Assembly: GCF_001426865.1 (NCBI RefSeq)
Contig: NZ_LMFO01000001.1
Location: 923,602-987,601 of the forward strand
DNA length: 64,000 bases
Source of the DNA: Paenibacillus sp. Root52
GTDB lineage: Bacteria; Bacillota; Bacilli; Paenibacillales; Paenibacillaceae
Direction: 5' to 3'
A program made the translations under genes and the position numbers. Shown one piece after another: positions 16,560 to 24,885 of the stretch (position 1 is its first letter; the number at the start of each line of letters is the position of its first letter). The notes beneath the pieces are model-generated. The model made no database searches, was not told the DNA's origin, and saw only the letters and a list, made by a program, of their open reading frames with translations.

Positions 16560-17093
16560 GTGCAGTATTTTATCGCGATCGTTCCGCCTGACGATTACAA
16601 AGATCAGATCACTTCGTTTCGTAATCGTTGGGAACATCATCGGCTTAACGAAGTTGCCGAACCTCACATCACAGTGAAGGCACAAGGTGGGCTTACAGCG
16701 GATCTAACCTGGCTTGATAAAGTAAAAGTGCTTTGCTCGTCCGTACAACGTTTCCAGTTAACATTTATAGAGCCATCAGCGTTCGGAAAAGAGGTTGTTT
16801 TTCTTGGCGTACGTTCCAAAGAAATATATGAATTCCACAGATTACTCGTAGGAACCGTAGCCCCTCCGTCTGAACTTATCAAACAATATTTCGAATTGGA
16901 TGAGTTCCATCCTCATTTAACGTTGGGTCAAACCCACTGGGGGATGCAAGAATCAGAAGTTGAAGAAATGAAGCTCACATCAAAACATGCATTAGCCCCT
17001 TTTCCAACCTTTATGGTAACGCACGTTCGAGTGTACCAAGAAGTTGAACCTAACCGATACGCTCCATTTGAGGATATCCCACTCACTCGTTGA
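16560..17093 (+). CDS. 2'-5' RNA ligase family / cyclic phosphodiesterase-like protein
   Basis: A 177-residue 2H phosphoesterase-type protein with the two HxT/S motifs EPHITVKA (near residue 39) and FHPHLTLGQ (near residue 122). The family includes bacterial RNA ligases and cyclic phosphodiesterases; the substrate here is unknown. The start is GTG with only a weak ribosome site, so the exact N-terminus is slightly uncertain, though MQYFIAIVPP is the typical family opening. Confidence 0.88.
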   Translation: MQYFIAIVPPDDYKDQITSFRNRWEHHRLNEVAEPHITVKAQGGLTADLTWLDKVKVLCSSVQRFQLTFIEPSAFGKEVVFLGVRSKEIYEFHRLLVGTVAPPSELIKQYFELDEFHPHLTLGQTHWGMQESEVEEMKLTSKHALAPFPTFMVTHVRVYQEVEPNRYAPFEDIPLTR

Positions 17094-17153
17094 CCGCCAT
17101 ATCGAAGGGCACGGCTAAGTTGGTCAATTATTACAATGACGTAGCCAAAACAG

Positions 17154-17186
17154 AAAAAAACAGACGTGAATGGCTTCACGTCTGTT
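17154..17186 (-). terminator. Terminator of esterase transcription unit
   Basis: AACAGACGTGAA, loop, TTCACGTCTGTT, with a run of seven T on the minus strand. It lies just after the esterase stop. Confidence 0.85.
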
Positions 17187-17210
17187 AACTTCGAATCAAT
17201 ATATTTTGGC

Positions 17211-18104
17211 CTATTCTGGGTCGACACTTGAAAATGCATCTTTCAGCTTATCACACATCAGATACCAAGCATCTTCTGCGATGGCTATATCTCCATGATG
17301 TGTGAATCCATGTGGCACGTCTTCATACGGTTTGAAATGTACCTTCACACCTTGCTGTTCAAGTTTATCTGCATAGTCTCTTGCTTCAGCAGCGAGTGAA
17401 TCCTTGCTCGCAGTAATAATTAGAGCCTCCGGCAAGCCCTCAAGAGACTCGGCGAACACTGGTGAAGCCAAAGGATTCTGAGCATCGGCTGGATTATCCA
17501 AATACATTGCGTTAAACATTCTAGCCACTTCTGCAGGAATCGCTTCCGGAAAGCTTGGTTTAAGTGCAGGATCGGTGTGCAAATCAAGTGGTGGATAGTC
17601 CAGTATCTGCAATACAATTGGCAGTTGATCCCCACGCTGCTTGTTCAACAAACACACAGCCGCTGCTAGGTTCCCTCCTGCACTATGTCCTCCGATGGCC
17701 AACTTCTCTGCATGGATTCCGAATTCTTCTGGATGCTCATGCACCCACACAGCTACGTCATAACATTCATGAACTGCTGTAGGAAACTTATGCTCAGGAG
17801 CCAATCGGTAATCAATGTTGATAACGACACAACGAGCTTCATGTGCAATGAGCGGGCACCAAGGATCATCTCCTTCAGCATCCCCAGCGATAAAACCACC
17901 CCCATGCATATTAATAAATGCAGGTAAGGGTTCGCCTGGATCGGGCTCAGGAGTATAAATCAAGACACGAGTTTCACCAACAGAGGTAGGAATGAATACT
18001 TCTTGACGTTGTACAGAGAAACTGGAGCTTGGTTTCAGCCCTGAATCAGTATCAACCGGATTCTCACGTATTTGAGTTATCATTTCTTGCTGTTCTTCAT
18101 TCAT
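17211..18104 (-). CDS. Alpha/beta hydrolase, hormone-sensitive-lipase family
   Basis: A 297-residue esterase with the oxyanion motif MHGGGF and nucleophile elbow GGHSAGGN. The late Asp (TASKDSLAAEA) and His (DVPHGFTHHG) complete the triad. HSL-type esterases hydrolyse short acyl esters; the true substrate is unknown. The start MNEEQQ follows GGAGTG by eight bases; an ATG 18 bases upstream lacks a site. It is followed by a terminator and preceded on the same strand by an acetyltransferase gene 33 bases away, so the two may be co-transcribed. Confidence 0.9.
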   Translation of the reverse strand: MNEEQQEMITQIRENPVDTDSGLKPSSSFSVQRQEVFIPTSVGETRVLIYTPEPDPGEPLPAFINMHGGGFIAGDAEGDDPWCPLIAHEARCVVINIDYRLAPEHKFPTAVHECYDVAVWVHEHPEEFGIHAEKLAIGGHSAGGNLAAAVCLLNKQRGDQLPIVLQILDYPPLDLHTDPALKPSFPEAIPAEVARMFNAMYLDNPADAQNPLASPVFAESLEGLPEALIITASKDSLAAEARDYADKLEQQGVKVHFKPYEDVPHGFTHHGDIAIAEDAWYLMCDKLKDAFSSVDPE

Positions 18105-18137
18105 CGTCTTCACTCCATTCATTATTCATGGGGTTAA

Positions 18138-18725
18138 TCACTCTGAATCAGTCTGCACTTCGATTTCCTTAATGATCCGAGCCGGATTGCCGCCAACGAC
18201 TACGTTATCTGGAACATCCTTCGTCACAACCGCACCTGAAGCGATAACGACATTATGACCAATGTTCACGCCAGGGTTGATAATAGCTCTACCCCCAATC
18301 CAGACATTGTTGCCGATGGTAACAGGTTTACCATACTCCGGTCCGGCTGCACGTTGAATAGGATCCAGTGGGTGTGTTGCCGTATAGATATGTACATCTG
18401 GTCCCATTAAGCAATGATCTCCGATTCGCACTTCACAGACATCGAGAATGGTGCAGTTAAAATTGGTATAGAAGTGGTTGCCAACATGGATGTTATAGCC
18501 ATAATCAAAATGAATATTTGGCTCCATATACAGAAAGTCTCCCGTTGACCCCAACATTTCTTTTAACATCTTAACACGAATTTCTCCATCAGACTCTGTC
18601 GTTTGATTGTACAACCGCGTCATTCTCCGGATCTGTTCTCTTTCTTGGCTTAGTTGAGGATCAGCAGCATTGTAAAGCTCGCCAGCCAGCATTTTCTGTT
18701 TTTCTGTCTTAGAGATGGATTCCAT
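18138..18725 (-). CDS. maa: Maltose/galactoside-type sugar O-acetyltransferase
   Basis: 195 residues. It has the N-terminal Mac domain ([17 protein letters not shown]) and a left-handed beta-helix of hexapeptide repeats with catalytic His in TATHPLDP, ending [14 protein letters not shown]. The family acetylates maltose, glucose or galactosides with acetyl-CoA. The specific sugar is not decided. It forms a probable two-gene unit with the downstream esterase, which is biochemically suggestive (acetyl transfer and ester hydrolysis) but unproven. Confidence 0.88.
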   Translation of the reverse strand: MESISKTEKQKMLAGELYNAADPQLSQEREQIRRMTRLYNQTTESDGEIRVKMLKEMLGSTGDFLYMEPNIHFDYGYNIHVGNHFYTNFNCTILDVCEVRIGDHCLMGPDVHIYTATHPLDPIQRAAGPEYGKPVTIGNNVWIGGRAIINPGVNIGHNVVIASGAVVTKDVPDNVVVGGNPARIIKEIEVQTDSE

Positions 18726-18837
18726 AGTTATAATAGCTCCTTCACTTGCGTAAAATTTTATATTTATAATACTTTTTAAATGTATTTTAATTATAGGCTG
18801 AATATGGAATAAATCAAGTCTTCCATCCCTGAAATAG

Positions 18838-18862
18838 AAAAGGTCGCCATGTTGGCGACCCT
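18838..18862 (-). terminator. Terminator of aldo/keto reductase gene
   Basis: GGTCGCC, short loop, GGCGACC, followed on the minus strand by TTTTC. It lies about 40 bases after the stop codon. Confidence 0.8.
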
Positions 18863-18898
18863 TTCATGTGATATAGCATATTGATTCTATGTTAAAAT

Positions 18899-19879
18899 TT
18901 ATACAGCACCTACGACGGCATGGGGTACATACGGTTCTTCCAAGAATGAAATTTCTTCAGAGGTCAGTTTCACTGACAATGCCCCAACGGCATTATCTAG
19001 ATGCGAAATTTTAGTGGCACCAATAATCGGAGCCGCGACTGGTTGTTTCTGTAGTAACCACGCAAGCGCAATCTGTGCCCGAGGAACTTCATACCTGTTT
19101 GCAAGTTCTGCAACACGTTCCACAATAACACGATCCGTTTCAATGGTTGCGTCATATTTGGATTTCTGAATGTGATCTGACTCGGATCGTTCAGTTGTTG
19201 TCTCAGGATCTCTAGTCAGTCTCCCCGATGCAAGCGGGCTGTAAGGAATTACACCAATCTTCTCCTCCCTACATAGAGGGAGCATCTCTCTTTCTTCTTC
19301 GCGATATAGAAGGTTGAGATGATTTTGCATGGAAACAAAACGAGTCCATCCATGTATTTCAGCCACATGCAATGCTTTCAAGAACTGCCACGCGTACATT
19401 GCGGAAGCGCCAATATATCTAACTTTTCCAGCCTTCACCACATCATGCAGTGCCTCCATCGTTTCTTCAATGGGAGTATTGTAGTCCCAGCGATGAATCT
19501 GGTACAGGTCGACGTAATCCGTGCCCAATCGTTTAAGACTTTTATCTAATTCACTGATAATGGCCTTACGTGATAGTCCCCCACCGTTAGGTCCTTCATG
19601 CATACGTCCATGGACTTTCGTAGCAATAACAATCTCATCTCGATTAGCAAAATCATGGAGTGCTCGTCCAAGAATCTCTTCGCTTGCCCCAATGGAATAT
19701 ATATTGGCCGTGTCAAAAAAGTTAATCCCCATCTCGACGGCCTTCTGAATGATTGGACGGCTATTGGCTTCATCAAGCACCCAGGAATGTATCCATTTGT
19801 TTGCATCCCCAAATCCCATACAACCAAGGCACAATCTCGAAACATCCATTCCCGTATTCCCAAGTTTCACGTATTCCAT
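18899..19879 (-). CDS. Aldo/keto reductase
   Basis: A 326-residue NADPH-dependent oxidoreductase of the AKR fold. It has the FFDTANIYSIGASEEILGRAL segment with catalytic Asp and Tyr, Lys in IVIATKVHG, and YIGAS and IPYSPLASGRL in the cofactor-binding half. AKRs reduce aldehydes and ketones. GAAGGAG precedes the ATG. About 90 bases upstream lies a 17-base motif that recurs in front of the YqhC-type AraC gene nearly 9 kb away, hinting at shared control. Confidence 0.92.
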   Translation of the reverse strand: MEYVKLGNTGMDVSRLCLGCMGFGDANKWIHSWVLDEANSRPIIQKAVEMGINFFDTANIYSIGASEEILGRALHDFANRDEIVIATKVHGRMHEGPNGGGLSRKAIISELDKSLKRLGTDYVDLYQIHRWDYNTPIEETMEALHDVVKAGKVRYIGASAMYAWQFLKALHVAEIHGWTRFVSMQNHLNLLYREEEREMLPLCREEKIGVIPYSPLASGRLTRDPETTTERSESDHIQKSKYDATIETDRVIVERVAELANRYEVPRAQIALAWLLQKQPVAAPIIGATKISHLDNAVGALSVKLTSEEISFLEEPYVPHAVVGAV

Positions 19880-19970
19880 TGTTCATTCACTCCTTCAATT
19901 GGATGTGTTACCCGTTCATGTCTTTTATTATGTACCAAAAGTGAAGTTGAACGTTACCTCATTTATATCA

Positions 19971-19987
19971 AATGATTGCCTAATCCT
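19971..19987. promoter_or_regulatory. Motif shared with araC promoter (copy 1)
   Basis: AATGATTGCCTAATCCT, upstream of the aldo/keto reductase. It matches 16 of 17 bases at 28742-28758, upstream of the AraC-type gene. An inverted repeat TAATCCT...AGGATTA (19981-20000) overlaps it. Confidence 0.45.
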
Positions 19988-20008
19988 CTTATAAGGATTA
20001 ATTACAAT

Positions 20009-20072
20009 AACAAAACACCTTCAAGATGATTCCCTTATCTTACGACAAGGATTCATTCTACTGAAGGTGTTA
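20009..20072 (-). terminator. Probable terminator of ohr
   Basis: Ten-base perfect arms (AACACCTTCA and complement) enclose a second partial stem. On the minus strand the tail is TTTTGTTATTG. It lies about 105 bases after the ohr stop. Confidence 0.55.
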
Positions 20073-20178
20073 TGTGTTCTCACGCTATAGTTAAAGGTTA
20101 GTACCTTGGTTCAGGTATAACTCTTGTATCGTATTTTTGACAATGGTATTACTCTCAATCACCGAATCTGACTAAGGC

Positions 20179-20598
20179 TTAGTCCAGGTTGACAGTTACA
20201 TTCACATTGCCTTTGATGGCTTTGGAATATGGACAGTAGTCATGGGCAAGTTTTACGAATTTTTGTGCTTGCTCCTCATCCAATCCGTCAATTCTCACTT
20301 CAAGCTCAACTTCCAGCTTAACGCCGTTATCTGAAGGATCGGTCTGAAGCATTACAGTTGCAGTTACTGTGCTTTTTTCAATGCTTACATTGTGCTTCTT
20401 CAGTTGATATTCCAAGGCTGAATTGAAGCATGCACTATACCCAGCAGCAAACAATTGCTCCGGATTCGTAGCTGTAGTTACTTTACCGCCAAGCTCAGGT
20501 GGTGCAGCCACATCAAGCATAAACACAGTATCTGGAGATTGAACGACACCTTGACGTCCACCGGTATTAATCACTGAAGTTTCATATAAAGTTTTCAT
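20179..20598 (-). CDS. ohr: Organic hydroperoxide resistance protein Ohr
   Basis: A 139-residue thiol peroxidase of the Ohr/OsmC family. The peroxidatic cysteine is Cys57 in GYSACFNSAL and the resolving cysteine is Cys122 in HDYCPYSKA; the N-terminal GGRQG segment is also typical. It reduces organic hydroperoxides with dihydrolipoyl electrons. Two OhrR-type operators lie 58-87 bases upstream, so expression should be induced by organic peroxides through an OhrR encoded elsewhere. Confidence 0.95.
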   Translation of the reverse strand: MKTLYETSVINTGGRQGVVQSPDTVFMLDVAAPPELGGKVTTATNPEQLFAAGYSACFNSALEYQLKKHNVSIEKSTVTATVMLQTDPSDNGVKLEVELEVRIDGLDEEQAQKFVKLAHDYCPYSKAIKGNVNVTVNLD

Positions 20599-20655
20599 TG
20601 TAATAAGCTCCTCTGCAAATGTTTTAGTTTTTTAATTATTGATTATCTTTTTGTT

Positions 20656-20685
20656 TACAATTGAATTGTACACAATTGAATTGTT
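20656..20685. promoter_or_regulatory. Tandem OhrR-type operators
   Basis: TACAATTGAATTGTA is a perfect palindrome about a central G. It is followed directly by CACAATTGAATTGTT. This closely resembles the TACAATT-AATTGTA boxes bound by OhrR in Bacillus. No ohrR gene lies in the window. Confidence 0.85.
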
Positions 20686-20729
20686 GTTGTAAAGCTTTTA
20701 TTTTCTTTGTTTTTCGGATCGTACTTTTA

Positions 20730-20777
20730 GCTCAACTCACATGGCCTATGTTGTAGGCTTCTCTCGACACAAATAAA
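20730..20777. repeat. Direct repeat, copy 1
   Basis: About 48 bases starting TCAACTCACATGGCC and ending CACAAATAAAAA. It matches 21411-21460 with a few substitutions and a short indel. On the minus strand both copies begin inside the T-run of a terminator. Confidence 0.8.
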
Positions 20778-20802
20778 AAGAAGATACCTCATAAGAGATA
20801 TC
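20777..20802 (-). terminator. Terminator of small secreted-protein gene
   Basis: GATATCTC, loop TTAT, GAGGTATC, then TTCTTTTTATTT on the minus strand, just after the stop codon at 20820. Confidence 0.7.
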
Positions 20803-20819
20803 CTCTAAGCACCATAATA

Positions 20820-21272
20820 TTAAAATTGTCGAGCACTGATCGACATATCAATTTTATGTCCTGTTGAACTGTAGGTATTAACTTTGACGCTTGTTGTACC
20901 TATAACACCGATTCTTATTATATTTTGTTTCCCTTTCTCAAAAGGAACGACAAGTGGTGAAAGACTACCCACAGTAACTTTTGCATAAATAGTATCCGAG
21001 CTAGTGTTATGAATCCATAGATCAGCATCTTCTCCGTTTTCAGGATTAAATGTAAACGATCTCTCGTATGCACTGTAACCACTGAAGGTATCTGGTTCGA
21101 TAATATGTAACTCCATAGGAGTAATAACCGAATCGTCAAGATTCTCCAAACTGGTTGGAGGATTGGTATACGTCTCTTTTACACGATCATCTAATGCACC
21201 AGGAGTAACTGAATTGGTAGATAGTATCACAGCCAACGCTACACCAACACCTATCATTTTATTGAATAACAA
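20820..21272 (-). CDS. Secreted hypothetical protein
   Basis: A 150-residue protein, not recognised. It has a signal peptide (MIGVGVALAVILSTNSVTPG), then a beta-rich domain (YERSFTFNPENGEDADLWIH, IRIGVIGTTSVKVNTYSS) without cysteines. It is possibly a small extracellular beta-sandwich. I take the TTG start because GAGGAGG lies nine bases before it; the next ATG would be 25 bases away. The gene is bracketed by a direct repeat and has a perfect 12-base inverted repeat upstream. Confidence 0.75.
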   Translation of the reverse strand: MLFNKMIGVGVALAVILSTNSVTPGALDDRVKETYTNPPTSLENLDDSVITPMELHIIEPDTFSGYSAYERSFTFNPENGEDADLWIHNTSSDTIYAKVTVGSLSPLVVPFEKGKQNIIRIGVIGTTSVKVNTYSSTGHKIDMSISARQF

Positions 21273-21364
21273 AAAGTAATTCCTCCTCTAAGGTAGTATG
21301 TATTTGTGCTCAAATTACTTATATAATACTATTACCAAAACATGGAATCGTATATAGGACAAAA

Positions 21365-21393
21365 GTACAAATGTTAATTAATAACATTTGTAC
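21365..21393. promoter_or_regulatory. Perfect 12-base inverted repeat upstream of secreted-protein gene
   Basis: GTACAAATGTTA, five-base spacer ATTAA, TAACATTTGTAC. It lies about 93-121 bases before the TTG start. It has no T-run, so an operator is more likely than a terminator. Confidence 0.6.
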
Positions 21394-21410
21394 TAAGTAC
21401 ATCAAAAATT

Positions 21411-21460
21411 TCAACTCACATGACCTATGTTGTAGGATTCTTGACTCGACATAAATAAAA
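21411..21460. repeat. Direct repeat, copy 2
   Basis: Second copy of the repeat at 20730-20777, adjoining the terminator of the DUF2752 gene. Confidence 0.8.
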
Positions 21461-21491
21461 AAACAAGACTGCCGGGAGCGGCAGCCTTGTT
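21455..21491 (-). terminator. Terminator of DUF4234-DUF2752 unit
   Basis: AACAAGGCTGCCG, loop, and near-complementary CGGCAGTCTTGTT, followed by TTTTTTATTT on the minus strand. Confidence 0.8.
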
Positions 21492-21548
21492 CTACAAGCG
21501 TGATTCATAAAGAAATGATCAAGATAAACGATTGCTTATTCGCTTTAT

Positions 21549-21953
21549 CTATGTGAAACTGGTCGGCTCCATCCAACTGAATATCGGGATATTACGAAGG
21601 ATTCCAAATGAGATGGTTAGACCTAACATACTGTACAAAAGCCCATTTTTCAGGTTGACCCAATCTTTCTTCACAGCCAGCATATACAACAGATATAGCG
21701 GAACTAATATAAAAATAAGCATATTGTATCGAAAGGCTTCGTGAATATCGAGTCTTAATATAGCCCCGAGTGAACGAGTAATACCACACCCTGGGCAGTA
21801 AAGTCCCGTAACTTCATGGAATACACATGGAATGCCAATTCCTGTTAGAGGCAGCCATACTTTTAAATATAGATATCCGGCTCCACCGATCAATATCGTC
21901 CCAAGCACCTTTTTACAAACAGAAGAATTAGTAGTGATGAGGCGCATGCGCAT
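21549..21953 (-). CDS. DUF2752 membrane protein
   Basis: About 134 residues with the DUF2752 hallmark LYCPGCGITRSLGAILRLDI and three hydrophobic helices (GTILIGGAGYLYL, LIFILVPLYLLYMLAV, LLYSMLGLTISFGI). Function of the family is unknown; the CPGCG pair may bind metal. It overlaps the end of the DUF4234 gene, so the two are one unit. DUF2752 and DUF4234/TM2-like genes often occur together. The ribosome site of the chosen ATG is weak, so the start is uncertain. Confidence 0.8.
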   Translation of the reverse strand: MRMRLITTNSSVCKKVLGTILIGGAGYLYLKVWLPLTGIGIPCVFHEVTGLYCPGCGITRSLGAILRLDIHEAFRYNMLIFILVPLYLLYMLAVKKDWVNLKNGLLYSMLGLTISFGILRNIPIFSWMEPTSFT

Positions 21954-22284
21954 ATTTGTTAATCTCAGACTGAGCCAAAGCGTAAGTAATAATGCCCATA
22001 CCAAAAAGCATCAGAACCAGGTACAGAACCGAGTGATCCTGACTGTATTGTTTCCGTTGGTAATGAACAACTTCTAAATGTTTACCTAATTGATATGACC
22101 ATATGTAACTCCAGATTCCACAAGTCACGAGTGTTAATAACAGATGTTTCAATCCAACGAAATCTCGATCTCCACTAAGTTTGCTCACATCTTCTGTTAT
22201 CGTATAGAACCAATAAATCCCATACAACCCGCACGTGATAATCGTAAATACAATGGATAAAGCTATACTTCTATTCGTAATCAC
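21928..22284 (-). CDS. DUF4234 membrane protein
   Basis: About 118 residues with the DUF4234 pattern ITCGLYGIYWFYTITEDV and LVTCGIWSYIWSYQLGKHL, plus a third helix YLVLMLFGMGIITYALAQSEIN. Function unknown. The GTG at MITNRS lies nine bases after GGGGAGG and is a better start than the ATG six codons upstream, which falls before that site. With this start the gene overlaps the stop of a 32-codon frame by four bases (GTGA). Confidence 0.8.
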   Translation of the reverse strand: MITNRSIALSIVFTIITCGLYGIYWFYTITEDVSKLSGDRDFVGLKHLLLTLVTCGIWSYIWSYQLGKHLEVVHYQRKQYSQDHSVLYLVLMLFGMGIITYALAQSEINKYAHAPHHY

Positions 22285-22379
22285 TCTATTAATCCTCCCC
22301 ATATTGTGTAATGAATAACATAATTCATTTTATTCTTCACATGGTGGACTATGATTGACACAGGTAAAGACGCACACAA
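22281..22379 (-). CDS. Possible 32-residue leader or small protein
   Basis: The TTG start lies five bases after AGGAGG. The frame MCASLPVSIIVHHVKNKMNY... ends IWGGLIE with a TGA that overlaps the GTG of the DUF4234 gene. The good ribosome site and stop-start overlap argue for translation. An alternative frame from a GTG two bases later gives a 15-residue peptide with three cysteines (MCVFTCVNHSPPCEE). No family is recognised; either may be a leader peptide or chance. Confidence 0.35.
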   Translation of the reverse strand: MCASLPVSIIVHHVKNKMNYVIHYTIWGGLIE

Positions 22380-22503
22380 TTTCACCTCCTCATACGGGTA
22401 TATCTCTCTAGCTTCATTAATGCTTCGACGCTAAAACCCATAGGAATCATTATGGATATATTCCAGTATATTCATATTAAATCTAGCTGTACACTATTTG
22501 TCG

Positions 22504-22590
22504 AAAAAAACAAAAAAAGCAAACAAAGACTTCTGGAAGAGATCTGATTCTACTTCCTTCAGAACACATCCGAGAGTCTTTGCTTGCTTT
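22504..22590 (-). terminator. Long terminator hairpin of GH115 gene
   Basis: Sixteen-base arms with one mismatch (AGTCTTTGCTTGCTTT on the plus strand is the right arm) enclose a second stem. The minus-strand tail is TTTTTTTGTTTTTTT. It lies just after the GH115 stop. Confidence 0.85.
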
Positions 22591-22603
22591 AGCAGATATT
22601 AAC

Positions 22604-24619
22604 CTATATCTTAGATTGTTTCTTCTTCATTGCCTCATATAACTCCTCATTAGTCAGGTGATTCTCAAAATTCGTGATCAATATGACCTTTTTGTCCTCA
22701 GGCGCATATAACACTTCTCGCTGCCACATGAAGAAATGTGGACCGTCACCGATATTTCTCACAACACCCATCAGTATACCTAACCAGTAGGCGGTTTGCT
22801 TTACATCCGTCAGGCAGTCATTCTGATAGAATCCTCTCCACTTGCCATGTTCTCGGTCGATCATGCTCTGGTGTGCAGATTCATAAGCTTCCTTGGCTCT
22901 ACCTAGTTGATAAAATGCATTCATGTAATCTTGTTGCTCATAGTGAGTGTAAGCTTCACATAACGCGAGCCCACCCTCAGCAAAGTCAGCATACATCTGG
23001 TACTGCAAACCAATGCTGTCATCTAGAAGGACTTTTGCCGTAATTTCGTTTCTGACATCAGCAGTCTTACTCAACATACGACGATAGCTCTCAAGCGCTT
23101 CTCTACATTTTCCCGCATACCACTGAATTTGCTGCGCAAAGTTGTCCTTATCACACGCCCAATTCATGCCTTGCACGGGAGATAAGGTATCAGCCTTCAA
23201 CCATTGTGACACGAACTGGCGTGTGCTGTAATTGTAAAACTGATCTCCACAACCCTCATCCGCATGTTTCCCATACCTTGGGGCACAATCAGCATACTTG
23301 CGATATAGTTCTGCAATTCCACGATGCTCTCCCTCATAATAGGCTCTTACATAACGCTCTGGATAGGTTGAATGATCTAAGTCCCCGTTAGACCATATCT
23401 CAGCGATCGCTTGCAAGACATATACATGTGGCTTAACGTTGGAACAATTCACGATCAGGAAGTCATTGACACCTCGTTCTCGTGCATGAACAAGCTCATC
23501 CCTAACCATTGTTAATGAATTCGGTAACATCGTCATATGGCTTGCTGCCTGTAGATCATAGAATGAGGCATGATAATACACACCGTGAGAATCGTGCTTC
23601 TTATCTTCAGCGGGAAGTGCCTCAGTTCGTGAGTCAACCGCATGTTGTCTTCTGGCAACCATTTTACCGTACCCATTGTCGCCCCATATTTTGATGGTGT
23701 CCTCAGGAATGGTTAGGTAGCCCTTCTGGTATAAATCAACCATTTCGCCATATAAATTCGTACAAAACACAGGATTGTCCACCGATTTCCTCACTATAGT
23801 GCGCTGTTCTTCCATAATTGAAGCAATCAATCGTCCTCTGCTCTCATCCGTCTCGTAACGTTCGTCATCTAACCAAAATGGTCGATCTCCCTGCCCCCGG
23901 AAACCAATGTTCCAGATCACCTTCTTGTCAGCCTGCTTCTGTACCCCTTGCTCCCACAGCGCTCGGAACAGATCGGGATGTTCATCAAATGAAGGATTCA
24001 GATCCGGGTAAGCTCTCAGGAACATATCTGCGCCCAGGGGTTCTGCGTGATGATGTGTAATCCACAGTCCCATATCTGTGGCCAGTTCACTGTATTTCTT
24101 CGAATTATGATCCGTACCCGGAATAACCATGTTACCACCTAGGCGTAACAATGCTTCCATGACCATGAACCACGGTTCCTCTGTGCTTCCATTCAACGTC
24201 CAATGATTAATCAACACCTCATCGTTAACAAACCACCCACGGTAACGATAAGCAGCTGGGGTCGATTCCATGGTGGACGTCTCGATCTCTATGTAAGGCA
24301 CCTGTTGCAACACTTGATCATTCCAAAACCAGAACGGCTGAATTCCAAGGAATGTATAGCTCAATTCATTCAGTGCATAGATGCAGCCTAAGCTATCAGA
24401 GGCTTGAATGGTGAGCGTGTCGTGATCAATATCAATCATATAAGCTTCCTCTTGTACGTTGCTGTTCTTTTTCAAATAGATGTCACCCGTCGTAACTTCT
24501 ATATCCCGGGTTGTACTTAATGTAATTTCAAGATCACGATAGAACCTCTGAATTGCAAGCTGAATGGGTTTCGTATCTAACTCTGAATGAATCTTGGTAT
24601 CCGACGATAAAATAAACAT
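22604..24619 (-). CDS. GH115 family glycoside hydrolase (xylan alpha-glucuronidase-like)
   Basis: 671 residues with the GH115 layout: an N-terminal alpha/beta domain (QASDSLGCIYALNELSYTFLG), then the signature RYRGWFVNDEVLINHW and the central barrel with GTDHNSKKYSELATDMGLWITHHHAEPLG, IWNIGFRGQGDRPFW and a C-terminal helical part. GH115 enzymes remove (4-O-methyl)glucuronic acid from xylan. The protein has no signal peptide and is shorter than many members, which carry an additional C-terminal beta-sandwich. It is therefore probably cytoplasmic and acts on imported aldouronic oligomers. CTGGAGGG lies seven bases before the ATG. It is monocistronic with a strong terminator. Confidence 0.88.
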   Translation of the reverse strand: MFILSSDTKIHSELDTKPIQLAIQRFYRDLEITLSTTRDIEVTTGDIYLKKNSNVQEEAYMIDIDHDTLTIQASDSLGCIYALNELSYTFLGIQPFWFWNDQVLQQVPYIEIETSTMESTPAAYRYRGWFVNDEVLINHWTLNGSTEEPWFMVMEALLRLGGNMVIPGTDHNSKKYSELATDMGLWITHHHAEPLGADMFLRAYPDLNPSFDEHPDLFRALWEQGVQKQADKKVIWNIGFRGQGDRPFWLDDERYETDESRGRLIASIMEEQRTIVRKSVDNPVFCTNLYGEMVDLYQKGYLTIPEDTIKIWGDNGYGKMVARRQHAVDSRTEALPAEDKKHDSHGVYYHASFYDLQAASHMTMLPNSLTMVRDELVHARERGVNDFLIVNCSNVKPHVYVLQAIAEIWSNGDLDHSTYPERYVRAYYEGEHRGIAELYRKYADCAPRYGKHADEGCGDQFYNYSTRQFVSQWLKADTLSPVQGMNWACDKDNFAQQIQWYAGKCREALESYRRMLSKTADVRNEITAKVLLDDSIGLQYQMYADFAEGGLALCEAYTHYEQQDYMNAFYQLGRAKEAYESAHQSMIDREHGKWRGFYQNDCLTDVKQTAYWLGILMGVVRNIGDGPHFFMWQREVLYAPEDKKVILITNFENHLTNEELYEAMKKKQSKI

Positions 24620-24797
24620 AAGTACCCTCCAGTATAGAATGAATAACATTTCGTAATAACGCTTTCATTTCTCTGTTTCTTGAATCTGATTCATTAATCC
24701 ACTTCACATCTCATACTATCGTTTCCCCATCAAACCATCAACTAGGACATATCCATAATTTCAATTAGAAGTTCTTAGGACATGCTCACTATAAATG

Positions 24798-24823
24798 AAA
24801 AAAAGTCGCCATAAGGCGACTCT
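24798..24823 (-). terminator. Terminator of CDF transporter gene
   Basis: AGTCGCC, loop TTAT, GGCGACT and then TTTTTTTC on the minus strand. Confidence 0.85.
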
Positions 24824-24885
24824 CTAACTACATGCTGAAGAATGATACTCCGTTTCATAAAAGCTTAGGTGAAGCCGTATCCTTA

